A stretch of 64,000 nt of DNA from Bog-473 sp963788585 (lineage in GTDB: Bacteria; Actinomycetota; Acidimicrobiia; Acidimicrobiales; RAAP-2), in assembly GCA_963788585.1 (NCBI GenBank), contig CAWBHA010000003.1:1798001-1862000 (forward strand), written 5' to 3'. The notes under the pieces are model-generated. The model was not told where the DNA came from and did not search any database. It saw nothing but the letters and a program-made list of their open reading frames with translations. Positions 9,137 through 19,702 of this stretch are shown piece by piece. Position numbers and translations under genes: made by a program. Every line of letters starts with the position of its first letter. The stretch's first letter is position 1.

Positions 9137-10582
9137 TCAGCTGGGCGCGGCCGGACTCGCGCCGCTTCCGCCGGCATCGGCGGCCTCGGCGTGGGCGACG
9201 CGCTCGGCCCACCCCGACACGTCCACCTGGACTGGGAAGGCGTGCGGCATGATTTTCGCCTTCACGTCGTCGGGCAGGCTCAGGTCACCTCCGGTGTGTC
9301 CCACGCTGAAGACGCGTTCGGGCCGGGCTCGCCCGACCATGGTGCGGAACCATCGCAGCATGGTGCTGGCCCGGTTGCTGAAGCCGTTGAGGAAGCCGAT
9401 GTGGACGAAGAACCACACGACCCAGCCCGGGAACCCACTGAGGCGCACGCCCTTGAAGCTCACGATCGACTTGAAACGGCCGATGGCGGCGGCGCTGCCG
9501 AGGTCACGGTACTTGAAGGGCGCGCTCTCCTTGCCGGCGCGGCGGCGCTTGATGGTGCTCGCCGCGTGCAGACTGCCCTGCATGGCGACCTCACAGACGC
9601 CGGGCAGGTCGTTGAGGGCGGCCATGTCGCCGACGGCGAAGACCTCGGGGTGCCCGGGCAGGCTCAGGTCCGGCAGGACTTCGATACGCCCGGCCCGATC
9701 CGTTTTGGCGCCGGTCGCCTCGGCCAACAGGCCGGCGAGGGGCGAGGCCTGGACGCCTGCAGCCCAGACCGTGGTGCCGCATTCGAAGCGGCCCTTCTCG
9801 CCCTCGGCAGTCTCGGTATCGACCCCGAAAGGGTCCACGCCGACGACCCGCAACCCCATCTGTAGGTCGACGCCCATCTTCTCGAGCTCTTTGCGGGCCC
9901 GTCCCGAGAGTTGGTCACCGAAGTTGGCCAGCGGCTCCTTGCCGCCGTCGATGAGGATGACGCGGACCGAGCTCGGGTTGATGCTGCGGAAGTCCTCGGT
10001 CAGGCTGCGGCAGGCCAGTTCACGGATCTGCCCGGCCAGCTCCACTCCCGTAGGCCCCGCACCCACGATCGTGAAGGTCATCCAAAACCGCTCCAGGACC
10101 TCGTCGACCATTGTCTCCGCCAGCTCCAGCGCGCCGTAGACCCGTCGCCGGAGCTCCATGGCGTCGTCGACCGTCTTCATTCCGGGCGCGATTAACGCGA
10201 ACTCGTCGTGCCCGAAATACGACTGCCCGGCCCCCGCCGCGACGATGAGGCTGTCGTAGGGGTACTCGTCGAAGCGCCCGGGAAGCGATGTCGTGTGCAC
10301 CACCCGCCGATCGAGGTCGAAGCCGGAGACCGAGGAGAGGATGACCCGCACGTTCTTGCGGCGCCGGAGCATGTGGCGGAGCACCGGTGAGATCTGCCCA
10401 GGGGAGAGGATCCCGGTGGCCACTTGGTAGAGCAGGGGTTGGAACAGGTGATGGTTCCTACGGTCGATGAGGGTGATCTCCATGTCGCGGGAGCGGGAAA
10501 GGAGACGCGTGGCGGGGAGGCCGCCAAAGCCGCCTCCCACGATGACCACCCGGTGTGGTGTCGATGCCGTCGTTGTGCTCAC
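9137..10582 (-). CDS. ndh: Type II NADH dehydrogenase (NDH-2)
   Basis: 481 residues, the usual length for actinobacterial NDH-2, a membrane-attached flavoprotein passing electrons from NADH to quinone without pumping protons. FAD-binding VVIVGGGFGG lies near residues 12-21, the NAD-binding VGAGPTGVELAG in the middle, and the second FAD contact VFAVGDMAAL after residue 320. The hydrophobic WVVWFFVHIGFLNGF near the C-terminus fits membrane attachment. Start GTG 10582 is preceded by AGGAGGGA. It lies 40 bases downstream of the GH15 gene and in line with cydDCAB, so it likely belongs to the same respiratory block. Confidence 0.93.
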   Translation of the reverse strand: MSTTTASTPHRVVIVGGGFGGLPATRLLSRSRDMEITLIDRRNHHLFQPLLYQVATGILSPGQISPVLRHMLRRRKNVRVILSSVSGFDLDRRVVHTTSLPGRFDEYPYDSLIVAAGAGQSYFGHDEFALIAPGMKTVDDAMELRRRVYGALELAETMVDEVLERFWMTFTIVGAGPTGVELAGQIRELACRSLTEDFRSINPSSVRVILIDGGKEPLANFGDQLSGRARKELEKMGVDLQMGLRVVGVDPFGVDTETAEGEKGRFECGTTVWAAGVQASPLAGLLAEATGAKTDRAGRIEVLPDLSLPGHPEVFAVGDMAALNDLPGVCEVAMQGSLHAASTIKRRRAGKESAPFKYRDLGSAAAIGRFKSIVSFKGVRLSGFPGWVVWFFVHIGFLNGFSNRASTMLRWFRTMVGRARPERVFSVGHTGGDLSLPDDVKAKIMPHAFPVQVDVSGWAERVAHAEAADAGGSGASPAAPS

Positions 10583-10622
10583 GAGTCCCTCCTTTCTGTG
10601 CGTGGGCGGACCGCCGCACGCC

Positions 10623-12514
10623 TCACAGCAGGGGCGTTTCGGCTTCCTCCGTCTCGATCAGACGGCCCACGGCGTCGATCAAGGCCAGGTGGGTGAACGC
10701 CTGCGGGAAGTTCCCCAGGTGTTCCCCGGTGGACGCGTCGATCTCCTCGGCGTAGAGCTGCAGGGGACCGGCGAAGTTCAGCAGCTTCTGGCACAACGCC
10801 CGCGCCCGCTCCCCCTCGCCGATCATGCACAGCGCCGTGACGAGCCAGAAGGAGCAGATGGTGAAGGTGCCCTCCTTGCCCTCGAAGCCGGTGTCTGTGC
10901 TCTCGACCTTGTAGCGCAGCACGAGCCCGTCCTCGGTCAGCTCGTCCGCGATGGCCAGCACGGTGTTGCGCACCCGTTCGTCCTCGGGCGGGAGGAAGCC
11001 AAGGATGGGGATGAGCAGGAGCGACGCGTCGAGCTCCTCGTTGCCGTATTGCTGGCGGAAGAGGCCGTGCTCGTCGACCCCCTTCTCGAGGATCTCGGCC
11101 TTCAGGTCGTTGGCGGCCTTGGTCCACCGCTCGGCGCGGTCGTGGTCGTGGCGGACCCGGGCCATATCCGCCCCCCGGTCCATCGCCACCCAGCACAAGA
11201 CCTTGGACGCCGTGAAGTGCTCTGGATCGCCGCGGATTTCCCAGATGCCCTGGTCGGGGTCACCGGCGTGCGCGATGGCGGCGTCGACGAAGCCGGCCAG
11301 GCCGTCCCAGACCGGCTTGACGATCTGGGACGCACCCTGGCGGAGGGAGACGTCCACCGCGTCGAGGATCATTCCCCAGACGTCGTTCTGGTGCTGGTCC
11401 CAGGCGCCGTTGCCGACGCGTACCGGCCGCGAGTCGCGCCATCCGCTGAGGTGGTCGAGAGTCTGCTCTGTCAGGTCCTTGCGCCCGTCGATGCCGTACA
11501 TGATCTGCAGGGCGAAGTTCCCCGCATCGCCGGCTACAGCGTCGAGGATGAAGGCGAAGTACTCGATGGCCTCCCAGTCGTAACCGAGCCGGAAGAGGGA
11601 GCGCAGCATGAACGAAGAGTCGCGGATCCACGTGTAGCGGTAGTCCCAATTGCGCGCCCCGCCGGGCGTCTCGGGCAGCGAGGTGGTTGCTGCGGCCATG
11701 ATGGCGCCGGTGGGGGCGTAGCTCAGTCCCTTCAGCGTCAGCGCGCTGACGTTCGAGGTAGCTGCGCCAGGGGTGGTCGGGGAACGTGCCATTGGCCAGC
11801 CACGTGCGCCAGTAGGTGACGGTGTCGCCGAGCTGCATCTCGGCCTCGTCGAGCGTGGTAGGCGAGTGGCCCGCCCATGACAGGGCGGCGAAGGCGGACT
11901 CGCCCGCTTCGAGGGTGGACCGCCCGTAGCAACGCGCCGAGACGGCGCCCAGTCCGATGCTCGAGGTCAGACTGAGGACCGGACCGTCACCGGTCGGCGC
12001 ACTGATAGTCATCACGTCGTAGCCGTCCGCAGCGTAGGTCCACCCCCCGGTCTGCCGCCCGTAGTCGAAGACGGGCACGACACTCACGACGACTTCGACG
12101 CGGCCGCCGATGCAGGAGACCACGCGGCAGGAGCGTGCCCGTGGCAGCGGTGTCGCCGGGGGCACGTCGGTAGTCGGCGCGGCGGGAGCCGTCGGTCAGC
12201 GGCTGGATCACGAGGAGGTCTTGCACGAGCAGCCAGCCGGTGGGGGTATGCCACGTCGTCTCCAGCACCATCGTCCCGGGTACGTAGCGCCGATGGTGGG
12301 GCACGTTCGCCGCGGTCGGCCCAACCCGGAAGTTCCCGGCGGAGCGGTCGAGCAGCGCCGCGAACACACTCGGGGAGTCGGGCCGAGGTAGGCACAGCCA
12401 CTCGACCGCCCCGTTCGGCGCCACGAGGCAGCTGTTCTCGCAGTCCGAGAGGAACCCGTAGTCCGCGATCGGTGGGAAGGTCTGGCTCTCGATTACCTCG
12501 TCGTCGTCGCTCAC
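10623..12514 (-). CDS. Glycoside hydrolase family 15 (glucoamylase/trehalase type), two frameshifts
   Basis: About 630 residues after joining three frames (breaks near 12128 and 11749). The N-terminal domain starts PPIADYGFLSDCENSCLV and continues GAVEWLCLPRPDSPSVFA, the conserved opening of actinobacterial GH15 proteins. The catalytic (alpha/alpha)6 barrel has NWDYRYTWIRDSSFMLRSL and the GIWEIRG motif holding a catalytic carboxylate. The closest characterised group I recognise from memory is the mycobacterial GH15 trehalase; glucoamylase activity is the alternative. No signal peptide is seen, so it is probably cytoplasmic. It sits between cydB and ndh on the same strand, 71 and 40 bases from each. 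Confidence 0.86.
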
Positions 12515-12585
12515 CCCGGCGATGCTAACGGGCCTCGGACCGGCCGCACCCCGGGACGCGGGTGAGTTGGGGCCTGGGCGAACCC

Positions 12586-13632
12586 TCAGCTCTCCGTCGC
12601 ACTGGTGGCCTGCGCTGAGCCGGCCGCGTGGTCGTCGCCGCCCACCTTCGGCACCGAGAGGCGGCGCCGGAACACCCGGTAGCTCCAGGCCTGGTACACG
12701 AGTACTGCCGGGAAGCAGATGGCTGCCGCGACCGTCGTGACCTTCAGGCTGTACGACGGGCTCGCCGTGTTGCCGACGGTGAGGTTATAGGCGGTGTTGG
12801 TGCTCGAGATCATCACCCGCGGGTACAACTCGGTGAAGATCGATCCCACCGTGCCCCCGATGCCGACGGCGGCGGCCATGAAGGCCCAGCCCTCGGCGCG
12901 CTCGCGGGCCGCCCACGCCGCCACGATCACGGCCAGGAGCGCCAGGGCCTCGAGCGGCTCCGGCACGAAGCCGGTGCTGAGCCCGACGTGCACCCACGTC
13001 ATGAAGCCGAAGGAGACGATCACGGCGACCAGTCCGATCACCGTCGCCGCCCGGTGCGCCCGCTCGTGGAGCTCCCCGGTGGTCTTCAGCGTGAGGTAGG
13101 TGGCGCCCACCAGCAGCGAGAGCACGACGAGGGTCACGCCGGTCCAGACGCCGAAAGGTGTGAGCAATTGCCAGAGACCGCCTGTGAACTGGTGGTGACT
13201 GTTGACGGGGAGGCCGTGCAGCAGGTCGCCGAGCGCCACGCCCAGCAGGAAGGGGATGAGCGCACTGCCGACCGTCATCCCCCAGCGCCAGAAAGCGCGC
13301 CAACGCGGGTCGTCGAACTTGCGCTGGTACTCGAAGGCCAGGCCGCGGACGATGAGCGCCGCAAGGGCGACGACGAGCGCCAGGTACAGGGTCGAGAACA
13401 TCGTGGCGTACCAGCCGGGAAGGCGGCGAACATCACCGCCCCGGCCACGATGAGCCACACCTCGTTGCCGTCCCACACCGGCCCGATGGTGTTGATGAGC
13501 ACGCGCCGTTCGGTGTCGGAGCGTCCGAGGAAGGAGTGCAGCATGCCCACGCCGAAGTCGAAGCCCTCCAGGACGAAGAAGCCGACCCAGAAGATGGCGA
13601 TCGATGATGAACCACGAGTCTCCGAGTGTCAT
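12586..13632 (-). CDS. cydB: Cytochrome bd oxidase subunit II CydB (two frameshifts)
   Basis: About 345 residues once frames are joined: MTLGDSWFI, break near 13604, then AIFWVGFFVLEGFDFGVGML and NTIGPVWDGNEVWLIVAGAVMFAAFP, break near 13425, then WYATMFSTLYLALVVALAALI onward. The VLEGFDFGVGML and GPVWDGNEVWL motifs are signatures of CydB. Multiple membrane helices follow to the end. It starts 9 bases after cydA, and together they make the quinol-oxidising, oxygen-reducing bd complex in the cytoplasmic membrane, which has high oxygen affinity and does not pump protons. Confidence 0.92.
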   Translation of the reverse strand: MTLGDSWFIIDRHLLGRLLRPGGLRLRRGHAALLPRTLRHRTARAHQHHRAGVGRQRGVAHRGRGGDVRRLPGWYATMFSTLYLALVVALAALIVRGLAFEYQRKFDDPRWRAFWRWGMTVGSALIPFLLGVALGDLLHGLPVNSHHQFTGGLWQLLTPFGVWTGVTLVVLSLLVGATYLTLKTTGELHERAHRAATVIGLVAVIVSFGFMTWVHVGLSTGFVPEPLEALALLAVIVAAWAARERAEGWAFMAAAVGIGGTVGSIFTELYPRVMISSTNTAYNLTVGNTASPSYSLKVTTVAAAICFPAVLVYQAWSYRVFRRRLSVPKVGGDDHAAGSAQATSATES

Positions 13633-13641
13633 GGCGGCCTC

Positions 13642-15060
13642 CTAGTAGACGAGCGCCGGCTCGTCGTCGTCGGACGAAGTGGCGCCGGGGGTGTCGGTGT
13701 GCTCCACCAGCCGGGCGATGGGGTCGTGGTCCAGCTCCTTGCGGCCATAGCGGATCATGAGCCAGCCGTCCGCGATACCGAACGCGATGAACACGACGTA
13801 GAACACGACGAGAGAGATCCAGATGTCGGTGGCCGACACCGAAGGGGACACGCCGTTGGCCGTCTTCATGAGCCCCTGGACGATCCAAGGCTGCCGCCCG
13901 TTTTCCGTCAGCATCCAGCCGGCGGTGTTCATCAGGAAAGGCACGATCACCACCCACGGCGCGACGCGCAGGAACCATTTGGCGCGGTCGAGTTTGTGCC
14001 GGTAGAGGAGCCAGGCCCCCCACAGCGCGAACAGCATGACCAGTGTGGCCAGGTAGGCCATCACGCGCATCGACCAGTACTGGATAAAGACGTTGGGGAC
14101 GTAGTTCCCCGGGCCGTACTCCTTCTGGTACTCGGCGTTGAGCTGGTTCATGCCCTGCACCTCGCCATCGGGATGGTTCGTCGCGAGGATGGAGAGCAGG
14201 TCGGGGATGTTGATGATCTGCGTGGGCGTCATGTCGTTGGTGCCCCCGCCGATCTGGAAGGCCGAGAACGAGCAGTGGCTGTCGCACGTGTTCCACAGCG
14301 CCTCTGCCGCCGCGATCTTCATGGGCTGGTACGTCCCCTCGACGACCCCGAGCTCGCTGCCCACGAACATGGCAATCGGCGTCGATAAGAGCAGCAGTAC
14401 GAGTGAGATGACCGCAGTGCGACGGAAGGCGTCCGTCTCCATGTTCTTGCGCAAGTGCCAGGCCGAGACGCCCAGCATGATGACGGCGCCAGTCACCAGC
14501 GAGGCCAGGATCACGTGGGTGAAGCCCCACAGGAAGACGGGGTTGGTGAAGAGGTCGAAGAAATTGTTGAGTTGGGGCTGGCCGTTGACCATCTTGTAGC
14601 CGACGGGGTGCTGCATCCACGAGTTGGCAGCCATGATGAACATGGCGGAGAGGACCGTTCCGATGGATACCAGCCAGATGCACGCGAGGTGGACCCGTTT
14701 CGACAAGCGATTCCAGCCGAAGATCCACAGACCCAGGAAGGTCGACTCCAAGAAGAAGGCCGCCAGGCCCTCGAAGGCGAGCGGTCCGCCGAACACGTTG
14801 CCCACGAGACGCGAGAACGCGGACCAGTTCATGCCGAACTCGAACTCCTGGATCAGCCCCGTGACGACGCCGATGGCGACGTTGATCAGGAGCAGGGCGC
14901 CGAAGAAGCGGGCCAGGCGCAGGTAGGTCGCGTCGCCGTTGCGGTACCACCCCGTCTCGAGCAACGCCACGAGGAAGGCCAGGCCGATGGTGATCGGTAC
15001 GAAGAGGAAGTGGTAGATGCTCGTGCTGGCGAACTGCCAGCGGGCGAGATCGATGTTCAC
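13642..15060 (-). CDS. cydA: Cytochrome bd oxidase subunit I CydA
   Basis: 472 residues, full family length and intact. Start GTG 15060 (VNIDLARWQFASTSIYHFLFV) overlaps the cydC stop in a GTGA arrangement, implying translational coupling. Conserved features: the haem-ligand His in FASTSIYHFLFVP, the EFGMNW region, the Q-loop-side segment around GYKMVNGQPQLNN, and the ENGRQPW motif near the C-terminal half. The upstream reading frame can be extended into an 875-residue chain, but that is cydC sequence joined by an indel, not a real fusion. Confidence 0.96.
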   Translation of the reverse strand: MNIDLARWQFASTSIYHFLFVPITIGLAFLVALLETGWYRNGDATYLRLARFFGALLLINVAIGVVTGLIQEFEFGMNWSAFSRLVGNVFGGPLAFEGLAAFFLESTFLGLWIFGWNRLSKRVHLACIWLVSIGTVLSAMFIMAANSWMQHPVGYKMVNGQPQLNNFFDLFTNPVFLWGFTHVILASLVTGAVIMLGVSAWHLRKNMETDAFRRTAVISLVLLLLSTPIAMFVGSELGVVEGTYQPMKIAAAEALWNTCDSHCSFSAFQIGGGTNDMTPTQIINIPDLLSILATNHPDGEVQGMNQLNAEYQKEYGPGNYVPNVFIQYWSMRVMAYLATLVMLFALWGAWLLYRHKLDRAKWFLRVAPWVVIVPFLMNTAGWMLTENGRQPWIVQGLMKTANGVSPSVSATDIWISLVVFYVVFIAFGIADGWLMIRYGRKELDHDPIARLVEHTDTPGATSSDDDEPALVY

Positions 15061-16876
15061 GGTTGGTCGCTCCCTTCGGGGACGGCGGACGCCTGCCCGT
15101 CTGCACTGGCCGGCGGCGAGATGTGGGCGGGCTGGTCGGTCATACGTTCGTCCCACCACAGCCCGGCGTAACGGCGGCCGGTGGCGAGGAGCTCGGCATG
15201 CGTGCCCCGCTCGACCACTCGGCCACCGTCCAGCACGACGATCTCGTCGACCAGCTCCAGGCCCTTGAGACGGTGGGTGACGAGCAGCGCGGCGTGGCCT
15301 TCGGTGAGGGCGAGCAGGTCGCGCGGTCAGCGCGTCGGCCGCGGCCGGCTCCAGGTGTTCCGCGGGTTCGTCAAGCACGAGGATGGGGAAATCTGCCAGC
15401 AGCGCGCGTGCGACAGCCACGCGCTGGCGTTGCCCACCCGACACGCGCGTCCCCTTCGACCCGAGCGCGGTGGCCAGCCCGTCGGGTAGCCCGTCGAGCC
15501 AGCCGCCCAGGCCGACGCGGGCCAGCACGGCCACGAGCTCTGCATTGTCGGCCGCGCGGCGGCCGATGCGCAGGTTCTCTGCCAATGTCGTGTCGAAGAC
15601 ATGGGCGTGCTGCTCGACGAGGCCGACGACGCGCCGGACGTCGTCGGCGGGAAAACGCTCGACAGGCATGCCGTCGAGCAGCACCTCCCCGGCGTCGGCC
15701 GGGAGGAAGCGCACCAGCACGTCGGCCAGGGTCGATTTGCCGGCTCCGCTCGGTCCCACGAGCGCGACGCGGCGCCCGGGCCGCAGTTCGAGATCGATGC
15801 CGCGCAGCGCCGCGCGCCCGGCGCCCGGATACGAGGCCCAGACGTCGCGCAGCGCGAGTGTGTGCGGCCCATGGCCAAGCACGACCGGGGTCTCTGGGTC
15901 CTGCACCATCGCCGGAGTGTCTATGGCGTCGAACACGCGGCCCGCGGCCACGCGCGCCCGCTGGAACGACTGGGTCGCGGCCGGGAGCGGTGCGACGAGC
16001 TCGAAGGCGGCGAGTGGGACGAGCGCCAGCACCGCCAGCAGCGCACCGTTCAGCGAGCCGTGGTGGGTGGCGTTGACGCCGAACGTGAGGGCCAGCCAGC
16101 TGGCCAGGCCGGCCAGGGCTGTAGTCAGGCCGAGCCCAATCCCGGTGGTCCCAGCGCCGCGGCGGGCGATCGCGCGCAGTTGACCGTCCGCCGCGTCGAT
16201 GCGGGCGAGCTGGCCGTCGGCGCCGCCCAGCACCACGAGCTCGGGCCCGCCCTCGATGAGGTCGATCACGTCGGCGCTCAGTTCGCCCCGTGCCGCCGCC
16301 TGGCGCGCCTCCTCGCGTCGGGCCAGGCCGCCCGTGAGCCAGGGTACGAGGGTCGCGGCAGACGGCCAACGCCAGGAGCAGCGCGAGCCCCGCCTCCGGT
16401 AGGAACCACCACAGAGCGGCCACAGTGCCTGCGCCCACCAGCACCGCTACGGCGAACGGTTCCAGGACGCGGAGGACGACGTCCTGAAGCGAGTCGACAT
16501 CGTCGACCATGCGCGCCACCAGGTCACCACGGCGGAACAGGGGGAGTCCGGCCGGCGCCACCGCCTCGAGCCGCTCGTAGACGCGCACCCGCAAGTCAGC
16601 CAGCATCCGGAGGGCCCCGTCGTGGCCTACCAGCCGCTCGCCGTAGCGTAGAAAGCCGCGGGACAGCCCGAAGAACTGCACACCGACGATGGCAAGCGTC
16701 AGCGAGGCCTCCGATGGTCGCTGCGCCGCCCGCGAGATAAGCCAGGCCGACGTCCCCATAAGGGCGATGGTGGCGCCGATCGCGCCCGCGCCAAGCAACG
16801 ACGCCTGGGCCAGGCGCCGCCGCGCCGGTGAGGCAAGACGGAGCGTGCGGGCGATGCCGGCCGCCGCCGTCCTCAC
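15057..16876 (-). CDS. cydC: Thiol reductant ABC exporter subunit CydC (two frameshifts)
   Basis: Half of the heterodimeric CydDC ABC exporter that moves glutathione/cysteine-type thiols and haem-related reductant needed to assemble cytochrome bd. The membrane domain opens RRLAQASLLGAGAIGATIALMGTSAWLISRAA. The ATPase domain has Walker A GPSGAGKST, signature VSGGQRQRVA, and Walker B ILVLDEPAEHLE. Frame breaks lie near 16360 (LAVC to AATLVPWLTGG) and 15322; after the latter, DLLALTEGHAALLVTHRLKG reads correctly to EGSDQP-stop. Its start overlaps cydD by 4 bases (ATGA) and its stop overlaps the cydA start. Confidence 0.92.
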
Positions 16877-18587
16877 GCCGCCGCCCCCACGGGCGCCGGT
16901 AACTCGACGACGCGGTCGGCCAGGGCTGCCAGCGCGGGGCGGTGCGCCACGATCAGCGTGGTGCGGCCGGAGACGAGCCGCCGCACCGCCACCAGCACGT
17001 CGGCCTCTGTCTCGCTGTCCAGGCTGGCGGTCGGTTCGTCGAGCAGGAGGAACGGCGCGTCGCGTACGAAGGCGCGGGCCAGCGACACACGCTGCCGCTC
17101 GCCCGCCGACAGGCCGGCGCCACCCTCGCCCAGCCGGGTGTCGACGCCCTGGGGGAGCCGCCGCACCACCTCGGTCAGCCCGGCAGCGTCGAGCGCGGCG
17201 GCCACAGCGGCGTCAGATGCCTCGGGTGTCCCCAGCCGTACGTTGTCGGCCACCGACCGGGCGTAGAGGTGGGGACGCTGGGGCACCCAGGCCAGGTGGC
17301 GCCGCCATTCGGCCAGGTCGAGGTCAGCCAACGCGACACCGCCGAGCGTGACGGTGCCGGCATCGGGCTCGCGCAGCCCCAGGATCACCGCCAGCACGGT
17401 CGACTTGCCACAGCCACTGGGTCCCGTCAGGGCGACCGTCTCGCCCGGCGCCACCACGAGGTCGGTGTGCTCGAGGGCCGGAACCTGCCGTCCCGGGTAG
17501 GTCACGGCGAGCCCGCTGATGCGGACGCTCGTGTCCCTGGCCGACGTGGTGCCGCCGACGGGACCGTCGGCCGGGGCCTCGAGAAGGGTGAAGACCTCCT
17601 GCGCCGCCGCCAACCCGTCGGCGCTGGCGTGATAGTTGGCCCCCAGCGTGCGGCAGGGGGAGATAGGCCTCGGGCGCGAGCACCAGCACGAACAGGGCGT
17701 CGTGAAACGACATGTCCCCGGCGAGGAGACGGAGTCCGACGGCCACGGCGACGAGAGCGACCGAGACTGTCGCCAACAGCTCCAGCACGAGCGAGGACAA
17801 GAAGGTCAGCCGCAGCGTGGCCATCGTCGCCGAGCGGTACCGGTCGGTGACGTCGGCGATGGAGCGGGCCTGGGCCTTGGCCCGTCCGAAGACCTTGAGC
17901 GTGGGCAGCCCGGCGACCACGTCGAGGAAGTGTCCCGCCAGGCGCTGCAGCGACCGCAGGCGCGCCGCTGTGCGGTCCCGCGTGGTCGCCCCGACGAGGG
18001 CCATGAAGATTGGGATCAGGGGCAGGCTGACGGCGATGAGGACCGCGCTCACCCAATCCGCACCGGCGACCACGGCGATGACCGCGACCGGGACGATGAC
18101 CGCCAAGAAGAGCTGGGGAAGGTAACGAGAGAAATAGCCGTCGAGCGCGTCGATGCCCGAGGTGAGCAGCACGCCCAGCGACCCGACGTCGCGCCGTTCC
18201 AATCCAGCGGGACCGAGGGCCGCCACGTGCGCACTGGCGGCCCGGCGGAGGTCAGATTTCGCGGAGGCCGACGACCGGTGCGCAGCCCGTTCCCCGGCCC
18301 AGGCCAGCACCGCGCGCCCTGCGATCACGAGCGCCAGCGCGCCGAGAGGGCCACGCAGGGACGCCAGGCCCCGATGGTCGACGAAGGCTCCCGCCACTAC
18401 CGTCGCCAGCAGCCACGCCTGCGCGATCAGGAGCAGCGCCGTGGCACCCCCTACGACGACCGCCAGGATCAGGAAGCGGCGGGTCGAGCGCGTCGTACTG
18501 CAGGAGGCGTGGATCGAGCGGACCGGTGCTCCGGCCCCGTGCCGGGCCGGCGGCGTCGTCCTCGGTCGCCTGCGCCGCTGCGTCCAC
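16873..18587 (-). CDS. cydD: Thiol reductant ABC exporter subunit CydD (two frameshifts)
   Basis: First gene of the cydDCAB operon. After a Pro/Gly-rich start (PLDPRLLQYDA) the frame changes near 18490 to RSTRRFLILAVVVGGATALLL, giving six membrane helices through VLELLATVSVALVAVAVGLRLL. A second break near 17657 leads from APEAYLPL to RTLGANYHASADGLAAAQEVF. The ATPase domain is intact: Walker A GPSGCGKST, signature LSAGERQRVS, Walker B FLLLDEPTASLD. It ends VGAAA with a 4-base overlap into cydC. The short 5' region faces a divergent phosphoribosyltransferase gene. Confidence 0.92.
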
Positions 18588-18722
18588 TGGTCCCCTTCTT
18601 TAGTACGCCACCGTCACCACCGCACGGAACGACTGCGCCGCCGGCGATCTCGGGCGTCCGGCACGGCGCGTGCTGTCTCTCGTCGATCACGGCGACGGAC
18701 GACCTATGCTCGGGGGGGAGTG
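18588..18722. promoter_or_regulatory. Divergent promoter region between cydD and phosphoribosyltransferase gene
   Basis: 135 bases. On the plus strand CCTATGCTC at 18708-18716 resembles an actinobacterial -10 hexamer (TATGCT), followed by a G-rich RBS and ATG 18723. No clear regulator site is visible for cydD on the other strand. Confidence 0.4.
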
Positions 18723-19339
18723 ATGTCGACGGCCGCCGCTCGTACCTACACGACCACGGTGGGGAGCCAGACCGTGGAGCTCCCGCTGGTGCCGCTCAAC
18801 GACGAGCTCACCATCGCGCTGCTCATCTGCGTGGACCTCGGCGTCGCGTTCGCCGAGACGGCGGGCCGGGAGCTGGCCGAGCTGATGCGTCCGGCCCGAC
18901 CCGAGATTGTCGTGTCGGTGGCCACCATGGGCATTCCGATTGGCCATCGAGGCGAGCCGCGCCCTGGGATTGGACGACTACGTCATCCTGCACAAGACGC
19001 CCAAGATCCACCTCGGCGAGTCCTGGTCCGAGCCGGTGTACTCGATCACGACCGACAAGCCCCAGCGCCTCCGCGTGGACCCGGCCCGGGTGGACGCCGT
19101 GCGTGGCAAGCGCGTGGCGGTGGTCGACGACGTCGTCTCCACCGGCGCCTCGCTGTCGTCGGCCCTTCGGCTGGTCCGCCGCATGGACGCCGAACCCGTG
19201 GTCGTGGGGACGCTGATGACCGAGGGCGGCGCACTGGAGGACGGCGCTGGGCGAGGACGCGGCTCTGGTCCGCAGCCTCGGCGCCATGCCGTTGTTCCAT
19301 CCCGACGGGTCCGGCGGCCTCGTCGAGGACTGGGACTGA
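18723..19339 (+). CDS. Purine-type phosphoribosyltransferase (two frameshifts)
   Basis: About 205 residues. It carries the type I PRPP-binding motif VAVVDDVVSTGASLSSA and an upstream PRT core (EIVVSVATMGIP, then LAIEASRALGLDDYVILHKT). Breaks near 18937 and 19235; after the second, RTALGEDAALVRSLGAMPLFHP reads to GGLVEDWD-stop. It resembles adenine/xanthine phosphoribosyltransferases, which convert a free base plus PRPP to a nucleotide, but which base cannot be told. Its convergent neighbour is an NCS1 nucleobase permease, which supports a salvage role. ATG 18723 has a GGGGGGAG RBS. Confidence 0.8.
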
Positions 19340-19702
19340 GGGTTTCGCTCACTCCACGAGATACCTGACCCCGCCCATATGCGCCAGCTTCCGGGTGATC
19401 CGATCCCAGGTGTATGTGCGAACTCCCGGAGTATTGGTTTGCGCTGTATTCGGCGTCGCGGAGGAGGTCCCCGCGCCTGCATAGGGGCGCCGCTCCGGCG
19501 CATATACACCGGGCACCGACATCCCCGCGCCGCCGTATATGCGCAGGGTAGGAAGCCCCCGAGTTCGCCGAGTGCCGAGAAACCGTTCGCAAACCCCGTT
19601 TCGGCGGACCGTTCAGACGACGATGAAGACCGTTCAGACGACGATGAGGACTGTGGCGTGCATTTCACCAACCGCCCGCCCCCGTCGACTCCGAGCCCGT
19701 GG
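19340..19702. other. Non-coding convergent region with small repeats
   Basis: No convincing gene in any frame. It is locally less GC-rich, with TATA-containing words (CATATGCGC near 19377, GCGCATATAC near 19498, GTATATGCGC near 19533). It contains an element CGTTTCGGCGGACCGTTCAG (19597-19616) that recurs almost exactly at 50521-50539 in another non-coding region, and a direct tandem of 20 bp (separate entry). It lies between the 3' ends of two converging genes. Confidence 0.6.
19607..19647. repeat. Two direct copies of a 20-bp unit
   Basis: GACCGTTCAGACGACGATGA occurs at 19607-19626 and again at 19628-19647, separated by a single base. It is located in non-coding sequence downstream of the phosphoribosyltransferase gene. 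The first half of the unit, GACCGTTCAG, is also part of the element shared with 50521-50539. Confidence 0.9.
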
